DNA from: Streptomyces sp. SLBN-118
Lineage (GTDB): Bacteria; Actinomycetota; Actinomycetes; Streptomycetales; Streptomycetaceae
Length of the DNA: 64,000 nucleotides
Assembly (NCBI RefSeq): GCF_006715635.1
Contig: NZ_VFNP01000002.1
Location: forward strand, 1,674,001-1,738,000
Direction of reading: 5' to 3'
Part shown: positions 1-8,355 of the stretch, one piece after another
How the letters are laid out: each line of letters begins with the position of its first letter
Position numbering within the stretch: position 1 is the stretch's first letter
Position numbers and translations under genes: made by a program
Notes under the pieces: model-generated
What the model was told of the DNA's origin: nothing
What the model saw: the letters and a program-made list of their open reading frames with translations, nothing else
Databases searched by the model: none

Positions 1-111
1 TGTTCGACCAGCTGGCCGGACGAGACCTGGGTCTACCCGGGCCACGGCAAGGACACAACGCTGGGTGACGAGCGGCCGCGGCTGCCCCAGTGGCGCGAGC
101 GCGGCTGGTAG
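1..111 (+). CDS. MBL-fold metallo-hydrolase, C-terminal end (partial)
   Basis: Only the last 36 codons are in the window; the gene begins upstream. The visible end reads VYPGHGKDTTLGDERP and then stops at TAG (109-111). The PGHG element followed by a short helix is typical of the C-terminus of glyoxalase II-like metallo-beta-lactamase-fold hydrolases, where this His is one of the metal ligands. Such a gene commonly lies near uvrB in Streptomyces. The metal-binding HxHxDH core is outside the window, so the substrate cannot be inferred. Confidence 0.75.
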   Translation, partial: CSTSWPDETWVYPGHGKDTTLGDERPRLPQWRERGW

Positions 112-288
112 CTCGGCCCGTCAGACCTCAGCCCGCCGGACCGCTCAGGGCCGCCCGGACGTCGAGCGGTCCCGAGCTGTCGAAGCTGTCCGCCACCGCC
201 GGCGGCAGAGGGCGAAGGCGCAGCAGTCCTGTGACCAGACGCGCGGCGAGCCCGTGCCAGGTACAGGCTCCCTGAATGGCGGCGAACC

Positions 289-327
289 CGGCGGGTGCGG
301 AACGGTGTTGGCAGTCTGCACCCGCCG
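289..327. terminator. Hairpin terminator between convergent genes
   Basis: A perfect 10-bp inverted repeat (arms 289-298 and 318-327, 19-nt loop) sits between the end of the plus-strand hydrolase and the end of the minus-strand terC gene. No T-run follows, as is usual for Streptomyces terminators. It could serve both genes. Confidence 0.5.
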
Positions 328-339
328 CGGTGAGAGGCG

Positions 340-1338
340 TCAGACCTCCACGCTGCCCTTCTGCTCCGCCTCGGCCGACTCCGCCGCGTCCCGCTCCGAC
401 TGCCTCTTGGAGGCGATCAGGCTCGTGATCGTGGTGACGACCAGCACGCCGCAGATGACCGCGAGCGAGAACGGAATCGAGATTTCGGGGACATGCACCC
501 CGCTCTCGTGCAGGGCATGGAGTACCAGCTTGACCCCGATGAAGCCGAGGATCACCGACAGGCCGTAGCTGAGGTGGACCAGCTTCCGCAGCAGTCCGCC
601 GATGAGGAAGTACAGCTGACGCAGACCCATCAGTGCGAACGCGTTCGCCGTGAAGACGATGTAGGGGTCCTGCGTCAGGCCGAAGATCGCGGGTATGGAG
701 TCCAGCGCGAACAGCACATCGGTGGTGCCGATGGCGAGCATGACCACCATCAGCGGGGTCAGCACGCGCTTGCCGTTGGTACGGACGAAAAGCTTGGTGC
801 CGTGGTACTTGTCGGCCACACCGAAGCGGTTCTCGATGGACTTCAGCAGGCGGTTCTCCTCGAACTCCTCTTCCTCGTCGTCCGATCGCGCCTCCTGGAT
901 GAGCTTCCAGGCGGTGTAGATGAGGAACGCGCCGAAGATGTAGAAGACCCACGCGAAGCTTGCGATCATCGCGGCGCCCGCGGCGATGAAGATGGCGCGC
1001 AGGACGAGGGCGATCAGCACACCGACGAGCAGGACACGCTGCTGGAGGTGCGACGGCACCGAGAACTTCGCCATGATCAGGACGAAGACGAAGAGGTTGT
1101 CGACGCTGAGCGACTTCTCGGTGACGAAGCCCGCGAAGAACTCGCCGGACGCCTGGCTGCCGCCGAAGACCAGCAGGCCGAGGCCGAAGATGGCGGCCAG
1201 GACGATCCAGACGACGGTCCAGATCCCGGCTTCCTTGATCGACACATCATGCGGCTTGCGCCCGATGAAGAAGTCGATCGCGATCAGGGCGCTCAGACCA
1301 AGAATGGTCAGCACCCACAGGGTCATTGAAACGTCCAC
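340..1338 (-). CDS. terC: TerC family integral membrane protein
   Basis: 332 aa polytopic membrane protein of the TerC family. Family members are linked to tellurite resistance and, in several bacteria, to Mn2+ export or metallation of secreted proteins. Visible family features are acidic residues inside membrane segments (LIAIDFFIG near the N-terminus, then SLSVDNLFVF, then ALDSIPAIFG) and an acidic cytoplasmic loop rich in Glu/Asp around residues 155-165. The GTG start at 1338 is chosen because a GGAGG lies 4 nt upstream; the ATG four codons later has none at proper distance. It follows two TerD-type genes on the same strand but has its own probable promoter and riboswitch leader (1380-1549). 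Confidence 0.9.
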   Translation of the reverse strand: MDVSMTLWVLTILGLSALIAIDFFIGRKPHDVSIKEAGIWTVVWIVLAAIFGLGLLVFGGSQASGEFFAGFVTEKSLSVDNLFVFVLIMAKFSVPSHLQQRVLLVGVLIALVLRAIFIAAGAAMIASFAWVFYIFGAFLIYTAWKLIQEARSDDEEEEFEENRLLKSIENRFGVADKYHGTKLFVRTNGKRVLTPLMVVMLAIGTTDVLFALDSIPAIFGLTQDPYIVFTANAFALMGLRQLYFLIGGLLRKLVHLSYGLSVILGFIGVKLVLHALHESGVHVPEISIPFSLAVICGVLVVTTITSLIASKRQSERDAAESAEAEQKGSVEV

Positions 1339-1379
1339 TGCGCCTCCGGCGTCGTACGGCTACTGATCAGCGTCGTCGC

Positions 1380-1490
1380 TGCCGGAGGTCTCCTCCGCCC
1401 GCGCGGTCTCTGCCGCCGCGGGCCGGCGCCCCGGGACCGAGACCGGTCCGTACTGACGGGAACGCCGCATCCGGGAGTACTCCCCTCCGC
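1380..1490 (-). promoter_or_regulatory. Probable yybP-ykoY (Mn2+) riboswitch in the terC leader
   Basis: The minus-strand leader of terC carries GGGGAGTA (1478-1485) at the start of a structured element and CGTCAGTACGG about 20 nt later (within 1447-1458). These resemble the two conserved loop sequences of yybP-ykoY aptamers, which sense Mn2+ and often precede TerC/MntP-type exporters. GC-rich helices lie between them and the start codon. The exact helices were not modelled and the boundaries are approximate. A covariance-model search would decide it. Confidence 0.55.
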
Positions 1491-1519
1491 CCAAAGAACA
1501 GTACAGGAATACCCATGGA

Positions 1520-1549
1520 AAGGTAAAGAGTTCGGTAAAGAAGGTTCAA
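1520..1549 (-). promoter_or_regulatory. Probable terC promoter
   Basis: On the minus strand TTGAAC (1544-1549) is followed after an 18-bp spacer by TACCTT (1520-1525), a plausible housekeeping (HrdB-type) promoter. Its start point would lie just upstream of the riboswitch-like leader, which fits independent control of terC. Confidence 0.35.
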
Positions 1550-1558
1550 GTGCGCAGG

Positions 1559-3532
1559 TCAGCGGCCCCATTCACGGCGGGCGGCGGACACCTTGCCCAG
1601 CACCTGACGCAGCACGTCGCTGCCCGGCGGGACCGTCAGCGGTTCATACGTCCAGGCGTGCCGGACCCACGGATCGGCCAGGTGGTCGTCCGGGACCGGG
1701 GTGATGCGCAGCAGGGAGCGCCACAGAGGGTCAAGGACCGGGCCGTACGCGCTCGCGTCCTCGCGGTCCGCGACCATCAGCAGATGGACGCCGACGGCCG
1801 GACCCTCGTCGGCGAGATAGCGAAGCTGAGTGACCGCGCGGTCGTCGAAGCCGTGCGGGAAGTCGTTGACGATCAGCAGCTGCTCCGCCGTGTCCAGGTC
1901 CGGCGGGAGCGCGTCTGCCGCGCCGCCGCGTACCGCCATGGTCACCAGGTCCACCCGCTGGGTGAGCGTGGCCAGCGTGGCACTCACACCCTGGGCGCCG
2001 GCCGCCGGCGGCCCGGCGAGGACCCCGGAGTCGACCAGCGGCGCGAGCGACGCGGCCGCTGCGCCCGCCGGGTCGATGACATGGACCGTGAAGTCGCCGG
2101 GCGGATAGACCGCGAGCAGCCGGGCGGCGTGCGCGACCGCGCTGTCCATGGCGAGCCTGCGCAGCTGTGCCTCGTCCAGCGTCATCGCGGCCTCGGAACC
2201 GGTGCGTCCGCTGTCCACCCACAGCCCGCGCTCCAGCGGCAGCCGTACCAGCAGCGGAATTCGCAGCTCCGGGCTCTCGGGCAACTGGAGATCGCCGAGG
2301 CGCAGAGCCATCGGGACCTCCATCGGGACGCGGTACGCGTGCCACGCGGGGTTGTCCCAGCGGGCGAAGGCGGGCGGCAGCGCGGGCTCGACGACATCGG
2401 ACTCGGCGCCGAGCTGGGCCAGATCACGGTCGAGGGCTTGGCGGGCCTGATCGGTCAGCTGCTCGCACTTGGCGCGGGCCGCCTCACGCGCCGCGTCCCC
2501 GGTGCCGCCGATTCGGCTGCGCGGGTCGGACAGCACCTGGTCGAGCTCCTGGTCCATCCGCGTCTCGGCGAAGTCGACGGCGCTGCGGTACGCGGCGACG
2601 CTGCGGGCCAGGTCCTCGAACATCCCCCAGATCTGGTTGTAGAGCCGCTCCTCCATTGACCAGCCGGTGGCATCTCCCGCGACGGGCGCTGCGGGCTCGC
2701 CGGGCCGGGCCGGCGCGGCCGCCGGGGGCGGCGGCGGGGGCGCGACCGACTGGCGGCGCGGGTGCGCGTAGTTGATGGGCCCGCCCGGTGTCTGTGGGGC
2801 GTCGGGCGTGGGGGTCTGCTGGGGGCCCGTGGAGGCCGGCTGCCGGCCGGGGCCCGTGAGGCCGTCGGGGAGCGTGGCGTCGGGGCCGGGCGCGGGCGTC
2901 TGCTCCGACCGCGGCAGGTCGGGCGCAGCGTACGCGCTGTCGGCGGCGCTCGTCCGCAGCTGCGCCGGTTCGGCCCGGGGCGCGCGACGGCCGCCCGCCG
3001 CGCCCTGGATGTCCGCAGCCTTCTCAAGGGCCGTGGCCAGCCCCTGGTCGGCCAGCAGTTGCACGAGCCCGCCGGCGTATCCCTGGCCCACCGCGCGGAC
3101 CTTCCAGGCGCCCTGGCGGCGGTACAACTCGACGGCAACGAGCGCGGTCTCGGTGTCCAGACCGGTGATGGTGAATCTGGCGACCTCAACGTCACCCCCG
3201 CCCGTGACGGCGAGGAACGGGGCCGCGGTGGCGCCGAAGTGGGCCGGGCCACCCATCCCTTCGGGGAGCGCGAGCAGCACATTGACCTGCTGCGCCGCCT
3301 CGGGCACCGCGTCCAGGTCGATCGTGAACCGGGGTGCCTCGGTGGCGCCTCGGGGCACCACGACCCCGGGCACTGTTGGGGCACCGGGGTGGGCTATCCA
3401 TTCCTCGCGTACGGTCCCCTGCCCGTCCGAGCAGGTGGCGCAGGCGACGACTGGGTGGCCGGCCGACACCCGGATCTCCAGGCGGGTGTCGGACAAGGGG
3501 TGGTTCTGCCCCCGGACCAGCTCGGCCGTCAT
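1559..3532 (-). CDS. TerD-domain protein fused to a degenerate ATPase-like domain
   Basis: 657 aa, cytoplasmic. Residues 1-190 form a TerD (tellurium-stress) domain: it opens with ELVRGQNHPL and contains FTIDLDAVPEAAQQVNVLLA and an ELYRRQGAWKVRAVGQGY core. Residues 200-290 are a Pro/Ala-rich linker with a run of prolines. Residues 295-657 resemble FtsK/HerA-like regions found in ter-associated proteins, with a beta-strand HLLMVADR segment and LLIVNDFP in the position of a Walker B strand. I see no Walker A P-loop, so ATP hydrolysis is doubtful. The start ATG at 3532 gives the normal TerD N-terminus. It lies between terC and a second terD on the same strand. TerD domains are thought to act in chemical-stress complexes with TerB/TerC; that link is inferred here from neighbourhood. 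Confidence 0.8.
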   Translation of the reverse strand: MTAELVRGQNHPLSDTRLEIRVSAGHPVVACATCSDGQGTVREEWIAHPGAPTVPGVVVPRGATEAPRFTIDLDAVPEAAQQVNVLLALPEGMGGPAHFGATAAPFLAVTGGGDVEVARFTITGLDTETALVAVELYRRQGAWKVRAVGQGYAGGLVQLLADQGLATALEKAADIQGAAGGRRAPRAEPAQLRTSAADSAYAAPDLPRSEQTPAPGPDATLPDGLTGPGRQPASTGPQQTPTPDAPQTPGGPINYAHPRRQSVAPPPPPPAAAPARPGEPAAPVAGDATGWSMEERLYNQIWGMFEDLARSVAAYRSAVDFAETRMDQELDQVLSDPRSRIGGTGDAAREAARAKCEQLTDQARQALDRDLAQLGAESDVVEPALPPAFARWDNPAWHAYRVPMEVPMALRLGDLQLPESPELRIPLLVRLPLERGLWVDSGRTGSEAAMTLDEAQLRRLAMDSAVAHAARLLAVYPPGDFTVHVIDPAGAAAASLAPLVDSGVLAGPPAAGAQGVSATLATLTQRVDLVTMAVRGGAADALPPDLDTAEQLLIVNDFPHGFDDRAVTQLRYLADEGPAVGVHLLMVADREDASAYGPVLDPLWRSLLRITPVPDDHLADPWVRHAWTYEPLTVPPGSDVLRQVLGKVSAARREWGR

Positions 3533-3656
3533 CGCTCTGTCCCCTCAGTGCTGTGCGGTGGTGGTAAGTGTGCAGCTCCCGGCGGCCTGTTGCCTCCGGG
3601 AGCTGCAGATGTCTCGCGTACGCGACTTCCGTACGTGTCGTCCGTACGAGCCGTGC

Positions 3657-4235
3657 CTACAGGTGCGGCAGGATCGACGGCATCAGGTCCTGGAAGGTAC
3701 GGCCGTTGGCCGGGTTGCCGAGAGCCGTCATCTGCCAGCCGCCGCCGACCCGGTGCACCTTCGCCATGATCTGCGCGGTGTACTGGCCGCCGCCGTCGAG
3801 CGTGTAGCGGGCGAGCTCCTGGCCGTTGGTCTCGTCGACGATGCGGCAGAAGGCGTTCTGCACCTCCTGGAACGTCTGGCCGGTGAAGGAGTTCACCGTG
3901 AAGACGATCTGGTCGATGTGGACCGGGACCCGCTGCAGGTCGACGAGGATCGCCTCGTCGTCGCCGCCCGAGCCCGCCCCGCCGACCAGGTTGTCGCCGG
4001 TGTGCTTGACCGAGCCGTCGTCGCTCACGAGATGGCGGAAGAAGACCACGTCCACCGGCTGCTTGTCGGCGAACAGCACTGCCGACGCGTCCAGGTCGAT
4101 CTCGCGCGTGCGCGAGCCGAACAGACCGCGGCGCGGCGCTGCCTGCCAGCCGAGCCCCATCCGCACCGCGGTGAGGGTGCCCCCGTCGCTCTTCTGCAGG
4201 CTGATGGCCTGACCCTTGGTCATATTGACCGTCAC
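3657..4235 (-). CDS. terD: TerD family protein
   Basis: 192 aa TerD/CABP-type protein, about the usual family length. It begins VTVNMTKGQAISLQK and contains the family core LGWQAAPRRG, EIDLDASAVLF and GDNLVGGAGSGGDDE; the last is the acidic loop that binds Ca2+ in TerD homologues. The GTG at 4235 is chosen because AAGGGGAC lies just upstream and this N-terminus matches the family; a longer open frame to 4319 has no ribosome site. Predicted to be soluble and to act in the stress response with the neighbouring TerD fusion and TerC. Confidence 0.92.
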   Translation of the reverse strand: MTVNMTKGQAISLQKSDGGTLTAVRMGLGWQAAPRRGLFGSRTREIDLDASAVLFADKQPVDVVFFRHLVSDDGSVKHTGDNLVGGAGSGGDDEAILVDLQRVPVHIDQIVFTVNSFTGQTFQEVQNAFCRIVDETNGQELARYTLDGGGQYTAQIMAKVHRVGGGWQMTALGNPANGRTFQDLMPSILPHL

Positions 4236-4366
4236 GCGCTGTCCCCTTCTCCCGAATAGCTGCCGCCCATATGTGCGGTTGTTGAGCACCCTACGCAGTG
4301 GCGCCATGGGGCAGCACAATTGGCTCGTTTTTGTGTCGGTCTTGAAACACTCACCCGGTGCGAGAT

Positions 4367-6487
4367 TCAGGCGAGCCCCGCCTCCTTCATCTGGCGCAGC
4401 TCCTTCTTCAGCTCTCCCACCTCGTCGCGGAGCCGGGCGGCGATCTCGAACTGCAGGTCGGCGGCGGCCGCCCGCATCCGGTCGGTCATCTCCTCGATGA
4501 TCCCGGCCAGTTCGGCAGCCGGGCGGTCGGTGAGCACCTCGCCCGTCCTGGCCGCGCTCTTGCCGAGTGCGGGAACGGGGGCCTTGGCGCCCTTGCCGGG
4601 CTTCTCGGCCCTCGCCTGCCGGTAGCCGGTGCCGAGCAGTTCCTCGGTGTCGACCTCCTCGCGGGCGATGGTCGCGACGATGTCGTTGATCTTCTTGCGG
4701 AGGGGCTGCGGGTCGATGCCGCGCTCGGTGTTGTACGCGACCTGCTTCTCCCGGCGGCGGTTGGTCTCGTCGATCGCCTGCGCCATCGCCGGGGTGATGG
4801 TGTCCGCGTACATGTGGACCTGGCCGGAGACATTGCGCGCCGCACGCCCGATGGTCTGGATCAGCGAGGTGCCGGAGCGCAGGAAGCCCTGCTTGTCGGC
4901 GTCGAGGATCGCCACCAGGGACACTTCGGGAAGGTCGAGGCCCTCACGCAGCAGGTTGATGCCGACCAGGACGTCGTACTCACCGGCGCGCAGTTCGCGC
5001 AGCAGCTCGACGCGGCGCAGGGTGTCGACGTCGCTGTGCAGATATCTGACCTGGATGCCCAGTTCGAGGAAGTAGTCGGTGAGGTCCTCGGCCATCTTCT
5101 TGGTGAGCGTGGTGACCAGGACGCGCTCGTCCTTCTCGGCCCGCTCGCGGATCTCGTGCACCAGGTCGTCGATCTGGCCCTCGGTGGGCTTGACGACGAC
5201 CTCGGGGTCGACCAGGCCCGTGGGGCGGATGATCTGCTCGACGAAGCCCTTGCCGCGGGAGAGTTCGTAGGTGCCGGGGGTGGCGGAGAGGTAGACGGTC
5301 TGGCCGATCCGCTGCTGGAACTCCTCCCACTTCAGCGGTCGGTTGTCGAGCGCGGAGGGCAGCCGGAAGCCGTGGTCGACGAGCGTGCGCTTGCGGGAGG
5401 CGTCGCCCTCGTACATCGCACCGATCTGGGGCACTGTCACATGCGACTCGTCGATGACGAGCAGGAAGTCCTCGGGGAAGTAGTCGAGGAGGGTGTTGGG
5501 CGCGGTGCCGGGATCGCGGTCGTCGAAGTGCATCGAGTAGTTCTCGACTCCTGAGCAGGAGCCGATCTGGCGCAGCATCTCGATGTCGTACGTGGTGCGC
5601 ATCCGCAGCCTCTGGGACTCCAGCAGTTTGCCCTGCTTGTCCAGCTCGGCGAGGCGCTCCTCGAGCTCCTTCTCGATGCCGTTGATCGCCTTCTCCATGC
5701 GCTCCGGGCCCGCCACGTAGTGGCTGGCCGGGAAGACGTACAGCGACTGGTCCTCGCTGATGATCTCGCCGGTGAGCGGGTGGAGGGTGGAGAGCGCCTC
5801 GATCTCGTCGCCGAACATCTCGATGCGGACGGCGAGCTCCTCGTAGACCGGGAAGATCTCGATGGTGTCGCCACGGACCCGGAAGGTGCCGCGCGCGAAC
5901 GCCACGTCGTTGCGCGTGTACTGGATGTCGACGAAGCGGCGCAGCAGCTGATCGCGGTCGATCTCGTCGCCGACCTTGAGCGGCACCATCCGGTCGACGT
6001 ACTCCTGCGGGGTGCCCAGGCCGTAGATGCAGGAGACGGAGGCGACCACGATCACGTCGCGCCGGGTGAGCAGGGAGTTCGTCGCGGAGTGGCGCAGCCG
6101 CTCGACCTCCTCGTTGATCGAGGAGTCCTTCTCGATGTAGGTGTCCGACTGCGGGACGTACGCCTCGGGCTGGTAGTAGTCGTAGTACGAGACGAAGTAC
6201 TCCACCGCGTTGTTCGGCAGGAGCTCGCGGAACTCGTTCGCCAGCTGGGCGGCCAGTGTCTTGTTGGGCGCCATGACCAGGGTGGGGCGCTGAAGCCTCT
6301 CGATCATCCAGGCGGTGGTCGCCGACTTTCCGGTGCCGGTCGCGCCGAGGAGGACGACATCCTTTTCACCTGCGCGGACACGCCGCTCCAGGTCGTCGAT
6401 GGCCGTCGGCTGGTCGCCGCTGGGCTGGTAGGGACTGACGACCTCGAAGGGCGCCACCGTGCGTTCGATCTGGGAAACGGGCCGCAT
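4367..6487 (-). CDS. uvrB: Excinuclease ABC subunit UvrB
   Basis: 706 aa, full-length UvrB, the damage-verifying helicase-like subunit of nucleotide excision repair that partners UvrA and UvrC. Seen in order: Walker [11 protein letters not shown] near residue 50, the damage-clamping beta-hairpin region with [11 protein letters not shown] near 105, Walker [10 protein letters not shown] near 345, helicase motif GRAARN near 550, and a C-terminal UVR (UvrC-binding) coiled coil over the last 40 residues. The N-terminus is normal ([17 protein letters not shown]). It is transcribed alone, with intergenic gaps on both sides. I looked for and did not find an obvious SOS box in the 56 bp upstream. Confidence 0.97.
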   Translation of the reverse strand: MRPVSQIERTVAPFEVVSPYQPSGDQPTAIDDLERRVRAGEKDVVLLGATGTGKSATTAWMIERLQRPTLVMAPNKTLAAQLANEFRELLPNNAVEYFVSYYDYYQPEAYVPQSDTYIEKDSSINEEVERLRHSATNSLLTRRDVIVVASVSCIYGLGTPQEYVDRMVPLKVGDEIDRDQLLRRFVDIQYTRNDVAFARGTFRVRGDTIEIFPVYEELAVRIEMFGDEIEALSTLHPLTGEIISEDQSLYVFPASHYVAGPERMEKAINGIEKELEERLAELDKQGKLLESQRLRMRTTYDIEMLRQIGSCSGVENYSMHFDDRDPGTAPNTLLDYFPEDFLLVIDESHVTVPQIGAMYEGDASRKRTLVDHGFRLPSALDNRPLKWEEFQQRIGQTVYLSATPGTYELSRGKGFVEQIIRPTGLVDPEVVVKPTEGQIDDLVHEIRERAEKDERVLVTTLTKKMAEDLTDYFLELGIQVRYLHSDVDTLRRVELLRELRAGEYDVLVGINLLREGLDLPEVSLVAILDADKQGFLRSGTSLIQTIGRAARNVSGQVHMYADTITPAMAQAIDETNRRREKQVAYNTERGIDPQPLRKKINDIVATIAREEVDTEELLGTGYRQARAEKPGKGAKAPVPALGKSAARTGEVLTDRPAAELAGIIEEMTDRMRAAAADLQFEIAARLRDEVGELKKELRQMKEAGLA

Positions 6488-6543
6488 GGAACCACCGTAC
6501 GACCCACCACTGACAGCCGGGAGCGGATCAGGCGCTCAGCAGG

Positions 6544-7428
6544 TCACCGGGGCCATCGGTCGCGGGAGCGCAGGAGCTCCCGGCGCGCGGAACGGTCGGC
6601 GGCCCAGCTCGTGGGCTGCCCGCTCGCAGCCCTCGTGCGCTGGGCGGGCACTCCGGGGCGCAGGGCGGCCGCATCGAGGGACCGCCAGTCCGGCTCACCC
6701 ATCACCAGCAGCGGGTCGAACATCACCACCACTCCGGCGAGGAGCAGGAAGACGACCGGGCCGACGAGCAGGGGCGCGAGCAGCGCGGCGGCCGCCTCGC
6801 CGCCGCCTGAGGGGCCGGCTGCCGCGTGCAGGTGGACGCTGACCGCCGCCATCCCCGTGTAGTGCATGCCGCTCACGGCGACACCCATCACGAGGCTGGC
6901 GCCGAGGCTCGCCAGGAAGCCATGAATCGACACGGCCGCCCACAGGGCTGAGGTGGCGGCGACGACCGCGATCACCACGGAGAGGGCGACGGTCAGGGTG
7001 TCGTACTCGAGCTGACCGTCGAGTCGCATACCCGCCATACCGAGGTAGTGCATGGTGGCCACCCCGAGGCCGGTGATCGTGCCGCCGGTGACCAGCGCCA
7101 TCGGGGTGGCGCCGCGGTAGCCCACGATGAAGATCCCTATGCCCACCATCACGATCGCGACGGCGAGGCTGGCGAACGTCGTCGTTCTGTCATAGCTGAT
7201 GGGCGCCTCGGCGACGGTGAAGCCCATCATCGCGACGAAGTGCATCGTCCAGATGCCCGAGCCGATCGCAGTGGCGCCCAGGGCGAGCCAGCCCGGCTTG
7301 AAAGAGCGCCCGTTGCGGACGGATCTGGTGGTGCAGCGCAGGCCGAGGGCCCCGCCGAGGCATGCCATGAGGTAGGCCGCCACGGGCGTGACGAGGCCGT
7401 AGCTGAATCCGTCGACAGTCCCCTGCAT
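6544..7428 (-). CDS. MHYT-domain integral membrane sensor protein
   Basis: 294 aa membrane protein with about seven transmembrane segments. It holds the MHYT repeats that define the family: MHFVAMMG, MHYLGMAG and MHYTGMAA, each at the outer face of a membrane helix. MHYT domains are proposed to bind copper and sense O2, CO or NO. Unlike many proteobacterial homologues no GGDEF, EAL or kinase output domain follows; the protein ends in a short cytoplasmic tail, as is common for stand-alone actinobacterial forms. The ATG at 7428 is chosen (GAAGGG 9 nt upstream); the open frame extends further but without MHYT-family similarity. Function beyond sensing is unknown. Confidence 0.85.
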   Translation of the reverse strand: MQGTVDGFSYGLVTPVAAYLMACLGGALGLRCTTRSVRNGRSFKPGWLALGATAIGSGIWTMHFVAMMGFTVAEAPISYDRTTTFASLAVAIVMVGIGIFIVGYRGATPMALVTGGTITGLGVATMHYLGMAGMRLDGQLEYDTLTVALSVVIAVVAATSALWAAVSIHGFLASLGASLVMGVAVSGMHYTGMAAVSVHLHAAAGPSGGGEAAAALLAPLLVGPVVFLLLAGVVVMFDPLLVMGEPDWRSLDAAALRPGVPAQRTRAASGQPTSWAADRSARRELLRSRDRWPR

Positions 7429-7651
7429 GCGGTTACGCCCTTCGCTCCTTGTGATCCCCGCGATCCCTGACGGAACGTCCGGTCCGGGGGCGAGAGTAGG
7501 GCTCTCGCGACGGTTAGCAAATATTTGAACAGAGATTTGTCGACACGGAAACTGCCCCTCGATGCGTTCTGGGTGGATCCGTTCAGGTTCCGGCGGCGTG
7601 CGGATACCGGACCGGACCGGCGTTGTCAGTGGCCGGTCGTACGGTGTCGGC

Positions 7652-8182
7652 ATGAAGAGCTTCGAGTGGGCCGTCGTGAACACGAACATCGGACCGCTGC
7701 TGCTCGCCGCGACCGGAGAGGGTCTGGTGAGCGTGGTCTTCCATGCGGACCCGGCGGTACGGGACAGAGCGCTCGCGCGGCTTGCGGAGCGGCTGGCCGC
7801 CGAGCCGGCCGAGGACGCGACGGGCCTGCTGGCCGAGCCGATACGTCAGCTCGAGGCGTATTTCGACGGCGGGCTGCGGGAGTTCGACCTGCCGCTGGAC
7901 TGGTCGCTGTCCGGCGGCTTCAACCGGCAGGTACTGCGGGAGCTGGCCAAGGGCGTGCCCTACGGCACGGTCGTCGGGTACGGAGACCTGGCGGCCCGGG
8001 TGGGCGAGCCGGGCGCGGCGCAGGCGGTGGGCGCGGCGATGGGGTCCAATCCGCTGCCGGTCGTGGTGCCGTGCCACCGGGTGGTGGAAACGGACGGAGG
8101 GCTCGGCGGCTTCGGGGGTGGACTGGAGACCAAGCGGAAGCTGCTGGCGCTGGAGGGTGTACTTCCCGAGCCGCTGTTCTGA
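7652..8182 (+). CDS. ogt: Methylated-DNA--protein-cysteine S-methyltransferase
   Basis: 176 aa suicide repair enzyme that removes alkyl groups from O6-alkylguanine in DNA onto its own cysteine. The active-site motif VVPCHRVV is present near residue 130, preceded by the helix-turn-helix region (FNRQVLRELAKGVPYGTVVGYGDLA) that inserts into the minor groove. It lacks the extra Ada regulatory domain, so it is the Ogt/MGMT type. The ATG at 7652 gives the normal N-terminus MKSFEWAVV; an upstream in-frame ATG at 7562 adds a low-complexity extension and is unlikely. No partner genes are nearby except uvrB, also a repair gene, on the opposite strand. Confidence 0.93.
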   Translation: MKSFEWAVVNTNIGPLLLAATGEGLVSVVFHADPAVRDRALARLAERLAAEPAEDATGLLAEPIRQLEAYFDGGLREFDLPLDWSLSGGFNRQVLRELAKGVPYGTVVGYGDLAARVGEPGAAQAVGAAMGSNPLPVVVPCHRVVETDGGLGGFGGGLETKRKLLALEGVLPEPLF

Positions 8183-8302
8183 GCGCCTTTTCTGTAGCCA
8201 CCGTTCTGACCGGCGGCCGGGAGAGACCCGGGGGACGCGGTTTCGCACGTGCGTACGGGCTGGCACACTGCGCCAGTGACCACCAGCTCTGACGCACCCG
8301 AT

Positions 8303-8322
8303 ATATCCGAAGAATCGGATAT
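8303..8322. promoter_or_regulatory. AT-rich palindrome, candidate operator of the MFS gene
   Basis: The sequence ATATCCGA-AGAA-TCGGATAT is a perfect 8-bp inverted repeat with a 4-nt spacer, 34 nt upstream of the MFS transporter start. In DNA this GC-rich an AT-rich dyad of this size upstream of an exporter is typical of a binding site for a dimeric repressor (for example TetR, MarR or ArsR type). No such regulator gene lies next to it. Confidence 0.45.
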
Positions 8323-8355
8323 TTTCGCTCACTCTGCCGAGCCCGGGCGGGCGCG

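Noticed and set aside
7518..7527. CAAATATTTG palindrome upstream of the MHYT gene
   Set aside because: It is striking in GC-rich DNA but could simply be a -10 region; I could not place a matching -35, so I do not list it as a site.
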